64,000 nucleotides of DNA from Franconibacter pulveris DSM 19144 (GCA_000621185.1 KK211221.1:310001-374000); one strand, 5' to 3'. Positions 8,292 through 17,534 are shown, counted from the stretch's first letter. Program-made: numbers and translations. The notes: a model not told the origin generated them from the sequence alone.

Positions 8292-9863
8292 TTAATGTGC
8301 TCCTGCGGCGCCTTCGCTCTTGATGGGCGAAAGCAGTAAACAAAAAGGAATCAACAGCAGCGCCACGACGCTTAAAATCGTAAAGACGTCGATGTAGGCG
8401 AGAATGCGCGACTGGGCAATCATCGTTTTATACATCTGACCGGTGGCAATGCCCGCCGGATCGCCCGCCAGGCTGGTAAAATTACGTATCGCCTCTGCCG
8501 AATGGCGTATCGCCTGCTGAAACTGCTCGTTAAAGGACGACGTGTGGTAGCTCAGATAGGCGCTGTGCGCCTGTGAACGCTCCGTAATCGCCGCAGTGGA
8601 AAGCGATATGCCGACGGAGCCTGCCACGTTACGAAACATCGTAAACAGCGCGGCGGAATCGGCGTTCAGCTGCCGGGGAATGGTGATAAACGCAATGGTC
8701 GTCAGCGGCACGAACAGAAAGCCAAGCCCGATTGACTGGGCGCTGCGAAAAAGCACCAGCGTTTCAAAATCGATATCCGGCGTGAGCGTGCGCGACCAGA
8801 AAAACGATGCGGCAAGGCAGGCAAAACCGAAGGCGATGATATACCGCGTCTGCACTATCGGCATGAGCTTCAGCACAAGGGGAATCGTTAACACAATGAG
8901 CACCGCCCCAGGCGAAAGCACCATCCCGGACCAGGTGGCGGTATAGCCCAGATCCTGCTGCGCCAACTGCGGAATAACGACCGAGCTGCCGTAGAGGATC
9001 ATCGCCATGCCCGCCATCAGCAGGCTGGAGACGGCGAAGTTTTTATCCTTCATGCAGTGCAGGTCAACCACCGGCTTTTTGGCATAGATAAGCCAGAAAA
9101 TCGCCCCGATGATGCCAATAAGCGTCAGCACCGCGAAAGTGCGAATGAAATTCGAGAGAAACCAGTCTTCATCTTCGCCGCGGTCAAGCATCACCTGCAG
9201 GCAGCCGAGGCCCAGGGCTATCAAGCCGATCCCGGTCCAGTCAATAGTCAGTTTCTCTTCGGATTTACGCTCCCAGGGCGGATCTTCCAGCAGCTGATAG
9301 ATAGCCAGCACGGTAATAATGCCGACCGGGATATTAATAAAGAAGACCCAGCGCCAGGAGTAGTTGTCCGTTATCCAGCCGCCAAGGGTCGGCCCCAGCA
9401 CCGGGGCGACGATAATGGCGATGGACGAGAGGCCGAACGCCTTGCCGCGATCTTCAGGCTTAAAGTAGTCGAGCAGCACTGACTGCTGGGTAGGCTGCAG
9501 CCCGCCGCCGAAAAACCCCTGCAATATACGAAACAGGATAATTTCCCAGAGCTCAGTAGCGATACCGCAGAGAAATGAACAGACGGTGAACATCACAATG
9601 CAGATAAGGAAAAACTGCTTGCGGCCGAACAGGCGGCTTAAAAACGCCGAAATCGGCAGCACGATGCCGTTCGCCACCAGATAGCTGGTGAGCACCCACG
9701 TCGATTCGTCATAGCTTGAAGAGAGTGAACCCGCCACGTGCGGCAACGCCACGTTCACGATGGTGGTGTCGAGAATCTCCATAAACACCGCGAGGGTGAC
9801 GACTATCGCCACCGCCCACGGGTTGCTGGCGGGTTTCCAGTTCTCGTGGCCGTGCTCGCTCAT
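8292..9863 (-). CDS. MFS multidrug efflux permease, DHA2 family (EmrB-like)
   Basis: The 523-aa inner-membrane drug/proton antiporter has 14 predicted segments. Family motifs visible are LDTTIVNVALPHVAGSL near the N-terminus and the central LGPTLGGWITDNYSWRWVFF, which carries motif C and the GGW…WRW signature. It is translationally coupled to the upstream EmrA-like gene by an ATGA overlap. It works with that adaptor and the NodT-type channel. Function as a drug/proton antiporter is family knowledge; the substrate is unknown. Confidence 0.93.
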   Translation of the reverse strand: MSEHGHENWKPASNPWAVAIVVTLAVFMEILDTTIVNVALPHVAGSLSSSYDESTWVLTSYLVANGIVLPISAFLSRLFGRKQFFLICIVMFTVCSFLCGIATELWEIILFRILQGFFGGGLQPTQQSVLLDYFKPEDRGKAFGLSSIAIIVAPVLGPTLGGWITDNYSWRWVFFINIPVGIITVLAIYQLLEDPPWERKSEEKLTIDWTGIGLIALGLGCLQVMLDRGEDEDWFLSNFIRTFAVLTLIGIIGAIFWLIYAKKPVVDLHCMKDKNFAVSSLLMAGMAMILYGSSVVIPQLAQQDLGYTATWSGMVLSPGAVLIVLTIPLVLKLMPIVQTRYIIAFGFACLAASFFWSRTLTPDIDFETLVLFRSAQSIGLGFLFVPLTTIAFITIPRQLNADSAALFTMFRNVAGSVGISLSTAAITERSQAHSAYLSYHTSSFNEQFQQAIRHSAEAIRNFTSLAGDPAGIATGQMYKTMIAQSRILAYIDVFTILSVVALLLIPFCLLLSPIKSEGAAGAH

Positions 9864-10999
9864 TCCACCGTCACCTTAGGTTCCACGGAAAGCCCGAGCG
9901 GCAGCGGCCTGTCGGCGCTGAGCCCTTTATCGATAACGATTTTTACCGGCACGCGCTGGACGATTTTTACAAAGTTGCCGGTGGCGTTTTCCGCCGGGAA
10001 CGCAGAGAAGCGAGAGCCGCTGCCCTGCTGGATACTGTCGACATGCCCTTCCAGTTCCATATCCGGGAAGGCATCCACCGACAGCGTCACTTTATTGCCA
10101 GGGCGCATGCGCTCAAGCTGCGACTCTTTAAAGTTCGCCACTACCCAGATATTGGGGGAAACCACCGAGAAGAGTGAACTGCCCGCCTGCACCAGCGTGC
10201 CGAGTTGCACGTTACGCTTTGTGACGTAGCCGTCAAACGGGGCGCGCACTTCGGTATAAGAGAGGTTAAGCTCCGCCGTCTGCAACTGGGCGCGCGCCTG
10301 CTCGACCTGTCGCTGACGAGCCTCGACATTGGTCTCCTGCTGACGGATTTGCAGTTTAACCTGCTCGGCGACTTCCAGCTGCGCTTTGGCATTGGCCAGG
10401 CCCGCTTCGGCGCTGCGCAATTGCGCGCTGGCGGTATCGATATTTTGCTGCGACGTGGCGCGGGGGTCGACGCCGCGCTGGCGTTTATATTCGGCGCGGG
10501 CGTTAGCGAGATCGGCCTCGGCCTTCAGTACTTGCGCCTGCGCCTGATCCCGCTGGGCGGGATATTGCACTTTAGCCAGCGCCAGCTGCGCCTGAGCCTG
10601 ATGGAGTTGGGATTCGGCAAGGCCAACCTGCGCCCGGGCCTGATCGCGCTGGGCCAGCGCGTCGCGCGGGTCGATAACCACCAGTAAATCGCCCTTCTTC
10701 ACCAGCTGGTTGTCTTTTACACGCAGATCCGTCACATAGCCCGCCACTTTTGGCGCTACGGTCACGGCGTCGCCTTCCGTGAAAGCGTCATCGGTGGTCT
10801 CTTCGTTGCGGGTCATAAACCACCAGACCAGCGCCACGATAACCATCACGATAACCACGATGCCAAGAATGATTAACGGCTTTTTACCGGGCCGTTTGCG
10901 CCCGTTGTCGCCGTTTTTTCCCTCTTCGCCCTGTTTGTTCTCTTTTTTCTCTTCGTCCTGACGAGATGCGTCGTCAGGCTTCTTGTTGTTCTCAGCCAT
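9860..10999 (-). CDS. HlyD-type membrane fusion protein (EmrA-like)
   Basis: This 379-aa periplasmic adaptor links the MFS permease to the outer-membrane channel. It has an unusually long charged cytoplasmic N-terminus (about residues 1–42, rich in Lys, Glu, Asn and Gly). One transmembrane helix follows (about 43–63). Next come a biotinyl-lipoyl half (TVAPKVAGYVTDLRVKDNQLV), a long Ala/Gln-rich coiled-coil hairpin (about 110–235) and the second lipoyl half (APFDGYVTKRNVQLGTLVQ). It is the first gene of the operon, behind a good promoter at 11065–11093. Confidence 0.92.
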   Translation of the reverse strand: MAENNKKPDDASRQDEEKKENKQGEEGKNGDNGRKRPGKKPLIILGIVVIVMVIVALVWWFMTRNEETTDDAFTEGDAVTVAPKVAGYVTDLRVKDNQLVKKGDLLVVIDPRDALAQRDQARAQVGLAESQLHQAQAQLALAKVQYPAQRDQAQAQVLKAEADLANARAEYKRQRGVDPRATSQQNIDTASAQLRSAEAGLANAKAQLEVAEQVKLQIRQQETNVEARQRQVEQARAQLQTAELNLSYTEVRAPFDGYVTKRNVQLGTLVQAGSSLFSVVSPNIWVVANFKESQLERMRPGNKVTLSVDAFPDMELEGHVDSIQQGSGSRFSAFPAENATGNFVKIVQRVPVKIVIDKGLSADRPLPLGLSVEPKVTVE

Positions 11000-11020
11000 A
11001 TGCCAGCAACAGTCCTGTCA

Positions 11021-11093
11021 GTTAACTACGTCACAAAAGCGTCGTTAACTAAACGTAGGACGTAGCTATACATTTTCCAGGAAAAACTGACAA
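11021..11093 (-). promoter_or_regulatory. Promoter and repeat-type operator of the efflux operon
   Basis: On the minus strand, TTGTCA (11093–11088) and TATAGC (11070–11065) are 17 bases apart. Downstream of the -10 lie two identical GTTAACTA octamers (11021–11028 and 11044–11051), 23 bases apart, and tandem ACGTAG motifs near 11053–11065. This placement suits a repressor that senses the pump substrates. No regulator gene is adjacent. Confidence 0.5.
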
Positions 11094-11100
11094 ATTAGCA

Positions 11101-12216
11101 CTATCTGAGAAAAAGCAGGTTTATCAGCCCGTATCCCACCAGTGCCGACCAGACGAGCAACGGGATAGAGAAGAGATGGAAGCGCCACCAGATGCGACGG
11201 TTATTCGCCATGCGCAGCGCAATAATATTGGCGAGCGACCCCGGCAGCAGGCCAAACCCGCCGATGTTAACCGCCCAGGCGAGCAGCGCTGAGGGCGGTA
11301 CATAGTTAAGCAATAAAATGGTGCCCGGCACATTGCTGATTACCTGCGACAGGCCAATGCCGAGCAGATACAGCCCGCCGTGGGAAAGCGTCGACACATT
11401 CTGCATTCCCTGCAGCAGAGGAAGCTGGGTGAGCATATGCACGTCGATAAACATCGCCATGAAAACCAGCAGCAGGCTCCAGTCGATGCTGACCAGCACC
11501 CGACGCGCCAGCAATGCAAAACCGGCGGCCACCAGCAGAACGCCCCACAATTCGAGTTTAAGCTCAAGCGCAACCAGGAAAACAACATAAAAGGCCAGGC
11601 AGCCCCAGACCAGACGCGGCTGCCAGGCGGGGCTTTTCTCCCGCGCCTGATAGTCGAGCTTTTTGGCCGGGAAACAGAACCAGCAAAGAAGCAACAGGCT
11701 GGTTACGAGCGCCAGCGCCAGCGGCGCCATCTGCCAGACAAACGCGGCGAACGATTGTCCGGAACGTCCCCAGAGTAATATGTTTTGCGGATTGCCTATC
11801 GGCGTCAGCAGCGACCCGGCGTTAACCGCCAGCGCTTCAAAGATAATCAGCCGGTTAACCGGAATATTGCACAGCTTCTTTAAGGTGAGCGTCAGCGGCA
11901 CAATGATGAAGAGCGCCACGTCGTTAGTTAAAAAGGTAGAAAGCAGCGCGGCGGCGCAGACCAGAAAGAGCGCGAGCTGTCGTTCACTGGCGAAGCGGCG
12001 CACCATGCGACGGCCGAGCACGTCAAAATAGCCGCTCAGTTCCACCCCTTTGGTGAGCATCATTAAACCCGCCAGCGTCAGGATAGTATGCCAGTCGATA
12101 GCGGAGGCCCACTGCTGCGGCGCGAAGGGCGTGGCGACAAGCAGCGCGGCGCCAACGATAAGCAGCAGTTGTAAGAAACGATCGTGCAGGAAAGGACGCG
12201 CCAGCGTTTTAATCAT
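11101..12216 (-). CDS. ybiR: Inner-membrane ion transporter-like protein YbiR (ArsB/NhaD superfamily)
   Basis: The 371-aa polytopic protein is the same size as E. coli YbiR. It has about ten hydrophobic segments, with conserved polar breaks such as [16 protein letters not shown] and [13 protein letters not shown], the two inverted-repeat signatures of the ion transporter superfamily. It overlaps the mntR stop by ATGA, so it is co-transcribed with the manganese regulator. That arrangement is kept in E. coli and suggests a link to metal homeostasis, but the substrate is not established. Confidence 0.9.
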   Translation of the reverse strand: MIKTLARPFLHDRFLQLLLIVGAALLVATPFAPQQWASAIDWHTILTLAGLMMLTKGVELSGYFDVLGRRMVRRFASERQLALFLVCAAALLSTFLTNDVALFIIVPLTLTLKKLCNIPVNRLIIFEALAVNAGSLLTPIGNPQNILLWGRSGQSFAAFVWQMAPLALALVTSLLLLCWFCFPAKKLDYQAREKSPAWQPRLVWGCLAFYVVFLVALELKLELWGVLLVAAGFALLARRVLVSIDWSLLLVFMAMFIDVHMLTQLPLLQGMQNVSTLSHGGLYLLGIGLSQVISNVPGTILLLNYVPPSALLAWAVNIGGFGLLPGSLANIIALRMANNRRIWWRFHLFSIPLLVWSALVGYGLINLLFLR

Positions 12217-12686
12217 TCGTGACCGAATCCATGTTGTTCGCTGAAGCGGCGAAAGATCTCAAGCGTCTCTTCGCTGACGTGATGCTCCATCCCTTCCGCG
12301 TCGCGGCGGGCCGTGTCAGGGTTTACGCCCAGCGCCAGCAAGAAGTTTTCTACTATCTGGTGGCGCTCGCGGCTCTGCTGGGCCAGCTTTTCGCCCTCGG
12401 CCGTTAAGAAAACGCCCCGCCAGGGGATCTGCTCGATAAGCCCCACGGTGGCCAGCCTTTTGAGCATTTTCGCGACGGTAGGCTGCGAGACGCCGAGCCG
12501 CGCCGCCATATCGACCTGACGGGCCTCGCCCACTTCCCGGATAAGATCGGAAATCAGCTCGACATAATCATCAATAAGCTCTCGCCGGTGGGCTTCTCGC
12601 ACCTGGCGAAAGCCTTCAACATGCTCTTCAACATTAACCAGTTGCGTCACTTTTGTGCTGCTGTGCTTACCTGCCCGACGGCTCAT
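12213..12686 (-). CDS. mntR: Manganese-responsive transcriptional regulator MntR
   Basis: This DtxR-family repressor/activator of manganese genes (mntH, mntP, mntS) has 157 aa against 155 in E. coli. Nearly the whole winged-helix part is conserved, including [23 protein letters not shown], the recognition helix. The dimerisation and metal-binding C-terminal half includes [17 protein letters not shown], whose acidic and His residues are typical ligands. It is divergent from mntS, with an MntR-type palindrome between them at 12795–12812. Confidence 0.95.
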   Translation of the reverse strand: MSRRAGKHSSTKVTQLVNVEEHVEGFRQVREAHRRELIDDYVELISDLIREVGEARQVDMAARLGVSQPTVAKMLKRLATVGLIEQIPWRGVFLTAEGEKLAQQSRERHQIVENFLLALGVNPDTARRDAEGMEHHVSEETLEIFRRFSEQHGFGHE

Positions 12687-12794
12687 TCTACTTCCTCATT
12701 TCAGTGGCGCATTGTTGGGATGCTCTACGGTGCGCCCATTGTAAACCACACCTTCGCCAGCACAAAAAATTAACGAGTTAGCCGTAGCTATAGA

Positions 12795-12812
12795 ATATAG
12801 CCTGTGCTATAT
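12795..12812. promoter_or_regulatory. MntR operator upstream of mntS
   Basis: ATATAGCCTGTGCTATAT has 7-base inverted arms, ATATAGC and GCTATAT, around CTGT. The arms agree with the known E. coli MntR box, whose core is ATAGC…GCTAT. It lies 66 bases upstream of mntS. Confidence 0.8.
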
Positions 12813-12877
12813 CTGTATGTAATGCAAACAGCCGAGCAAGGATGGTTGGGCTGGCTGTTTACACGAGGAGGCGTGTT

Positions 12878-13012
12878 ATGAACGAATTTAAGAGGTGTAT
12901 GCGCGTGTTTAGTCACTCCCCTTTTCAGGTGCGGCTGCTGCTGCTGAATTTACTGTGCGATTATCTGGGCGGAAAACCGCAGCCGGCGCAAACGCCGCCT
13001 CGTCAGAAGTAA
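12878..13012 (+). CDS. mntS: Manganase-homeostasis small protein MntS
   Basis: This 44-aa small protein is encoded as in E. coli (42 aa, once annotated as sRNA RybA). The first 18 residues, MNEFKRCMRVFSHSPFQV, are nearly identical to the E. coli protein, followed by a hydrophobic RLLLLNLLCD stretch. The last 15 residues (YLGGKPQP…PRQK) diverge and are Pro-rich. The ATG follows GAGGAGGCG. Known role in E. coli: it raises available intracellular Mn, apparently by blocking the MntP exporter, and is repressed by MntR with Mn. The operator at 12795 fits that control. Confidence 0.92.
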   Translation: MNEFKRCMRVFSHSPFQVRLLLLNLLCDYLGGKPQPAQTPPRQK

Positions 13013-13312
13013 GCGCGCGCAAGAAGGTTTTCTGATGACCCCGTCATCGTTTTGTCATTTGTCTGGCTTATTTTTTCTGGTTTTCTCTCGTCACGTTGGC
13101 TCTTTTCCCGCTTTTTCGCCGTTTTTGTAATCTCCCTCGCAAAACAGTTTGTTAGCGCCAGTTGATCTTCTTATTCTTCGGCTTTATCTTCTTGCAGCCT
13201 TGTCAGCACAGCGGCTCCCGGATGTGAATTTCTTCCTTTCCCTTTTCCGACCGCAAAGCACGACAGACCCTCTACGCCAGGGTTAGCGCATGGCGTCTCG
13301 TTGAACCTGAAT
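13013..13312 (+). other. Intergenic region mntS–opgE
   Basis: About 300 bases without a recognisable gene. A short hairpin (GATGAC/GTCATC with CCC loop, 13034–13048) followed by GTTTTG may end mntS. Pyrimidine-rich, U-rich stretches precede opgE. No clear Shine-Dalgarno is seen for opgE. Confidence 0.4.
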
Positions 13313-14896
13313 ATGAATTTAACCGTTAAAGATACGCTGGCTGCGCGCGGCATCGCGCTCGATCCGTGGGTGGGTTTCTACTTTCTGCAATCCTTGCTTA
13401 TTAACACTGCGCTGGGTTATGAATTCAGCCTGCTTTACGCCGTGGCTTTCAGCTGCGTGCTGTTGCTGCTCTGGCGCATTGCGCCGCGCGTGCAAAAAAA
13501 TATGCTGGCGCTCTGTTCGCTGACGGCGGCTTTCTATTTTCCCTTTGGTCAGGCTTACGGCGCGCCGAACTTCAATACGCTGCTGGCGCTGCATTCCACC
13601 AATATGGAAGAGTCCACCGAGCTCCTGACCATCTTCCCGTGGTACAGCTACCTGGTGTCGCTGTTTATCTTCGCGCTCGGCGTTATCGCTTTTCGGCGCA
13701 AGCCCGCCGCAAAACAGCCGTGGCGTTTTACCGACCATCTTTGCCTTGCGGTGAGCGTGGCGGCTTTTTTTGTCGCGCCGCTGCAAAACCTTGCTTATGG
13801 CGGCGTCTTTAAGCTCAAAGACACCGGCTATCCGGTGTTCCGCTTTGTTAAAGATGTGGTGGTTAATAATGCAGAGGTGATCGACGAGCAGCAGCGTATG
13901 GCTGCGCTGTCGCAGGTGAAAGACTCCTGGAACGTGCTGGCGGCGAAGCCGAAATACCACACTTATGTGGTGGTGATTGGCGAAAGCGTGCGTCGCGACG
14001 CGGTCGGCGCGTTTGGCGGCCACTGGGACAACACCCCTTTCGCCAGCCACGCCAATGGCTATTTTTTTACGGATTACGTCGCCGCAAGCGGCTCCACACA
14101 AAAATCGCTGGGGCTGACGCTCAATCGCGTGCTCGACAATAAGCCGCAGTATCAGGATAACTTCGTTACGCTTGCCAATCGCGCCGGTTTTCAGACCTGG
14201 TGGTTCTCTAATCAGGGCCAGATTGGCGAGTACGACACCGCCATCGCCAGCATCGCTAAGCGCGCCGATGAAGTGCAGTTTCTGAAAAGCGGCGATTTCG
14301 AAGCGGATAAAAATACCCGTGACGAAGCGCTGTTAAAGATGACGTCGCAGGTTTTTGCCACGCCGCGTACGCAGCCGCAGCTTATCGTGCTGCATCTGAT
14401 GGGCTCGCATCCTCAGGCCTGCGACCGCACGCAAGGCAAATATGAGGTGTTCGTTCAGTCGAAGGAGACCTCTTGCTACCTTTACAGCATCACGCAGACC
14501 GATCATCTGCTGGAGCAGCTTTATCAGCAGTTGCAGAACACCGGGCAAAGTTTCTCCATGGTCTATTTTTCCGACCACGGTCTGGCTTTTAAAGAGCGGG
14601 GTAAAGAGGTGCAGTACCTGGCGCATGACGATAAGTTTCAGCAAAATTTCCAGGTGCCCTTTATGGTGCTTTCAAGCGACGACACCGCGCATCGCCTTAT
14701 TAAAGCGCGCCGCTCAGCCAATGATTTTCTGAGCTTTTTTGCGCAGTGGACGGGGATTAAAGCAAAAGAAATTACGTCGAAATATAAGTTTGTCTCGTCG
14801 CAAAAAGCGGGGCCGGTTTGGGTGACTAACTTTAAACTGCATAAGGTGAGCTATGATCACCTGGGCAGCGATATTTTTGAGACGAAAACACGCTAG
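13313..14896 (+). CDS. opgE: Phosphoethanolamine transferase for periplasmic glucans, OpgE (YbiP)
   Basis: This inner-membrane enzyme belongs to the EptA/sulfatase-like superfamily. From the ATG at 13313 it has 527 aa, as E. coli YbiP. Five hydrophobic segments occupy about 1–165, then a periplasmic alkaline-phosphatase-like domain. That domain contains VVVIGESVRRDAVGAFGGHWDN (metal site), GSTQKS (nucleophile region), HLMGSHPQACD and YFSDHGLAFKERG (metal ligands). An in-frame TTG four codons upstream could extend it, but the family N-terminus matches MNLTVKDTL. Substrate assignment to osmoregulated glucans comes from recent family work and is not visible in the sequence. Confidence 0.92.
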   Translation: MNLTVKDTLAARGIALDPWVGFYFLQSLLINTALGYEFSLLYAVAFSCVLLLLWRIAPRVQKNMLALCSLTAAFYFPFGQAYGAPNFNTLLALHSTNMEESTELLTIFPWYSYLVSLFIFALGVIAFRRKPAAKQPWRFTDHLCLAVSVAAFFVAPLQNLAYGGVFKLKDTGYPVFRFVKDVVVNNAEVIDEQQRMAALSQVKDSWNVLAAKPKYHTYVVVIGESVRRDAVGAFGGHWDNTPFASHANGYFFTDYVAASGSTQKSLGLTLNRVLDNKPQYQDNFVTLANRAGFQTWWFSNQGQIGEYDTAIASIAKRADEVQFLKSGDFEADKNTRDEALLKMTSQVFATPRTQPQLIVLHLMGSHPQACDRTQGKYEVFVQSKETSCYLYSITQTDHLLEQLYQQLQNTGQSFSMVYFSDHGLAFKERGKEVQYLAHDDKFQQNFQVPFMVLSSDDTAHRLIKARRSANDFLSFFAQWTGIKAKEITSKYKFVSSQKAGPVWVTNFKLHKVSYDHLGSDIFETKTR

Positions 14897-14919
14897 CGTT
14901 TTGCGCGTATGTTGCAGGC

Positions 14920-14952
14920 AAAAAAAATCCGCCCGGTGAGGCGGATTTTTTA
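14920..14952. terminator. Bidirectional terminator between opgE and ompX
   Basis: Seven A, TCCGCC, a six-base loop, GGCGGA and six T. It serves the convergent opgE (+) and ompX (-). Confidence 0.88.
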
Positions 14953-14967
14953 TCTTCGCAAAGCGAA

Positions 14968-15483
14968 TTAGAAGCGGTAGCCCACGCCTGCGATCCAGGT
15001 GCCAACATCGGTGTTGCGGATGCGGCTCTGCTCGTAGGAGAAGTCCAGAGCAACGTTTTCAACCGGGTTGAACTGCAGACCGGCGCCGTATGAGAAACCG
15101 TAGTCGCTGGTGTCGCTGGTTTTGGTCGGGTAGTCGGTGCTCTGGAATTTACCATAGCCAACACCCACTACGCCGTAGATGCTTGCCCAGTCATTGATGC
15201 GGAAAGCCGGACCGGCAGTCAGGCCGTAGTACTGGCCTTTGTTGTACAGGCCGTTATCGGTACGATCTTTTTCGGTATAGGTGAAGGAACCGATTACGCC
15301 CAGCGGGTTGCTGTCATCGAACTCATAGCGGTATTTCAGGTTGAAACCGTTCATTTTGTTCATTACGCCCTGCGCGTCGCTCTGAGCATAGCCACCGGAA
15401 ACGGTAGCAGTACCGGCAACAGCGGAACCCGCGGAAACGGCCAGAACACAAGCCAGTGCTGAAAGACATGCAATTTTTTTCAT
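14968..15483 (-). CDS. ompX: Outer-membrane protein X
   Basis: This small eight-stranded beta-barrel has 171 aa including a 23-aa signal peptide (ending GSAVAG). E. coli OmpX has the same length. Alternating aromatic strands, GGYAQSDAQG, the KDRTDNGLYNKGQYYGLTAGPAFRIND region and the terminal GVGYRF motif (C-terminal Phe for BAM recognition) are all present. The ATG at 15483 is preceded by GAGGTGG; a GTG two codons upstream is inside that ribosome site. E. coli ompX mRNA is a target of Hfq sRNAs; that was not tested here. Confidence 0.97.
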   Translation of the reverse strand: MKKIACLSALACVLAVSAGSAVAGTATVSGGYAQSDAQGVMNKMNGFNLKYRYEFDDSNPLGVIGSFTYTEKDRTDNGLYNKGQYYGLTAGPAFRINDWASIYGVVGVGYGKFQSTDYPTKTSDTSDYGFSYGAGLQFNPVENVALDFSYEQSRIRNTDVGTWIAGVGYRF

Positions 15484-15838
15484 AACCACCTCAAATGTGC
15501 TTCAAGTAAGTCCTAAGTTTTTAATATACCAAAGACGGGTGAGAAACTCTTTGTGAATCGCGTTGTCTAACGCGTCTTTTGGTGTAACAGAACATTTCCA
15601 TATGCTCCTATCTTGTTCAATATCCAGCGTTTTAACACGTGGGCCTCATTATGGATGCCCGTAGCGTTAACCATCATCCAGATTATTCCTAAATGGGAAT
15701 GGAGAAATAATGAGCGATACGGCGGCCATGGTAGCGATTTTCCCGGCGTGATTTTTCAATAAAAGTTCAACCGGCAGCGTTTTATTTCGCTTAAACTCAG
15801 GCTTTTACTTATCACTGACAAAAATTGACAGGAACAGG
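15484..15838 (+). other. Intergenic region ompX–rhtA
   Basis: Divergent promoters are expected for ompX and rhtA. A short hairpin, CGCGTT/AACGCG with a GTCT loop (15559–15574), lies in the ompX leader side. A 13-codon reading frame (15710–15751) has GGAG five bases before its ATG, but nothing else supports it. No other gene is seen. Confidence 0.4.
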
Positions 15839-16726
15839 ATGCCTACGTTGCCCCGCAAAATGCCCGTCTGGATGCCCATAGTAGTAATACTGGTCGCTAT
15901 GATTTCAATTCAGAGCGGCGCCTCACTTGCTAAATCGCTTTTTCCGCTGGTCGGTGCGCCCGGCGTTACCGCGCTGCGTCTCGCGCTGGGCACCCTTATT
16001 CTGGTTATCGTCTTCAAGCCGTGGCGCCTGCGCTTTACGAAATCGCAGCGCTTGCCTTTGCTCTGCTACGGCCTGTCGCTGGGCGCGATGAACTACCTGT
16101 TTTATCTGGCGATTAATACGGTGCCGCTTGGCATTGCGGTGGCGCTGGAGTTTACCGGGCCGCTGGCGGTCGCGCTGTTTGGCTCGCGCAGACCCATCGA
16201 TTTTGTCTGGGTCATTCTGGCGGTGCTGGGGCTGTGGTTTCTGCTGCCGCTCGGTAAAGATGTCGCCCATGTCGACCTGTTTGGCGCCGCCTGCGCCCTG
16301 GGCGCAGGCGCTTGTTGGGCGCTTTATATTCTGACCGGCCAGCGCGCCGGCGCGGATCATGGCCCGGCGACCGTGGCGTTAGGCTCGCTTATCGCCGCAG
16401 TGATTTTTGTGCCTGTTGGCGCTTTGCAGGCGGGCGAGGCGCTGTGGCACTGGTCGCTGCTGCCTTTGGGGCTTGGCGTTGCGGTGCTTTCCACCGCGCT
16501 GCCCTACTCTCTTGAAATGATTGCGCTAACGCGTTTACCCACCCGTACTTTCGGTACGCTAATGAGTATGGAGCCAGGGCTTGCGGCGATCTCCGGTATG
16601 GTGTTTCTGGGCGAAAGCCTGACGTTGACGCAGTGGCTGGCGCTATTGTCGATAATCGTCGCCTCCGTTGGATCGACGCTTACCCTTCGCCGCGAAACGC
16701 AGCTCAAAGAGGTTGATATCAATTAA
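15839..16726 (+). CDS. rhtA: Threonine/homoserine exporter RhtA
   Basis: This inner-membrane exporter of the drug/metabolite (EamA) superfamily has 295 aa, as E. coli RhtA. Two EamA repeats give about ten helices. Strong matches include GASLAKSLFPLVGAPGVTALRLALGT, NYLFYLAI(N)TVPLGIAVALEFTGPLAVALF and LPTRTFGTLMSMEPGLAA. The start is ATG with AGGAACAGG just upstream. It is monocistronic, with a hairpin after the stop. Confidence 0.95.
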   Translation: MPTLPRKMPVWMPIVVILVAMISIQSGASLAKSLFPLVGAPGVTALRLALGTLILVIVFKPWRLRFTKSQRLPLLCYGLSLGAMNYLFYLAINTVPLGIAVALEFTGPLAVALFGSRRPIDFVWVILAVLGLWFLLPLGKDVAHVDLFGAACALGAGACWALYILTGQRAGADHGPATVALGSLIAAVIFVPVGALQAGEALWHWSLLPLGLGVAVLSTALPYSLEMIALTRLPTRTFGTLMSMEPGLAAISGMVFLGESLTLTQWLALLSIIVASVGSTLTLRRETQLKEVDIN

Positions 16727-16739
16727 CCTTTCTTATTTA

Positions 16740-16768
16740 TTTTCGCCCGCCTCGCTGACGGGCGAAAA
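16740..16768 (+). terminator. Hairpin after rhtA
   Basis: A 10-bp perfect stem, TTTTCGCCCG/CGGGCGAAAA, with a 9-base loop is followed by TAATTT. It acts as a probable terminator with a weak T-run. Confidence 0.65.
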
Positions 16769-16974
16769 TAATTTCCCCCGCTTAAGCAACTTATATTTCC
16801 TGCCAGGTTTGTTGTAGATCAATAAATAATAAGAATATGAACTTATGTTGCTGACGGAATTAAGATTCATCTGCAAAAAACACGGTAAACATTTGATTAT
16901 AAAAAAATTAAAAGCAACTTAGCTTCTGCTATTTAACCAATAGGTATATCCAAACCTGCAGGTCGGGGAACCGA

Positions 16975-16983
16975 TGCTATACT
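16975..16983 (+). promoter_or_regulatory. dps promoter -10 (extended, sigma-S/sigma-70 type)
   Basis: TGCTATACT is an extended -10 of the type shared by sigma-S and sigma-70, and no good -35 lies upstream. It is 48 bases before the dps ATG. E. coli dps is transcribed by both sigma factors. The AT-rich stretch between 16780 and 16930 probably carries IHF/H-NS/Fis-type contacts; no gene is seen in the rhtA–dps gap. Confidence 0.6.
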
Positions 16984-17030
16984 TATTTCCGGTAAATTGA
17001 TTGGGACACCAACATCAAGAGGATATGATT

Positions 17031-17534
17031 ATGAGTACCGCTAAACTGGTTAAATCTAAAGGTTCTGATCTGCTCTACACCCGTAACGATGTAGCAGATG
17101 AAGACAAGAAAGCCACCATCGAGCTGCTCAATCGTCAGGTTGTTCAGTTTATCGATCTGTCGCTGATCACCAAACAGGCTCACTGGAATATGCGCGGTGC
17201 TAACTTCATCGGCGTTCATGAAATGCTGGACGGTTTCCGCACCACGCTGACCGAACACCTGGATACCATCGCTGAACGTGCCGTACAGCTGGGCGGCGTC
17301 GCTCTGGGCACCACGCAGGTCGTGAACAGCAAGACTCCGCTGCAAAGCTACCCGCTTGATATCCACACCGTGCAGGAGCACCTGAAAGCGCTGGCCGACC
17401 GCTACGCTATTGTGGCGAACGATGTTCGTAAAGCGATCAGCGAAGCGAAAGACGAAGATACGGCAGATATCTTCACCGCGGCCTCCCGCGACCTGGATAA
17501 ATTCCTGTGGTTTATTGAATCCAACATCGAATAA
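17031..17534 (+). CDS. dps: DNA-binding ferritin-like protein Dps
   Basis: The dodecameric starvation protein binds DNA, oxidises Fe(II) with peroxide and stores iron. It has 167 aa, identical in length to E. coli Dps. Ferroxidase ligands fall at the same numbers: His51, His63, Asp67, Asp78 and Glu82. The Lys-containing N-terminus [10 protein letters not shown], needed for DNA binding, is kept. The ATG at 17031 follows AAGAGGA at about six bases; upstream in-frame starts at 17001 and 17025 are not supported. Confidence 0.97.
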   Translation: MSTAKLVKSKGSDLLYTRNDVADEDKKATIELLNRQVVQFIDLSLITKQAHWNMRGANFIGVHEMLDGFRTTLTEHLDTIAERAVQLGGVALGTTQVVNSKTPLQSYPLDIHTVQEHLKALADRYAIVANDVRKAISEAKDEDTADIFTAASRDLDKFLWFIESNIE

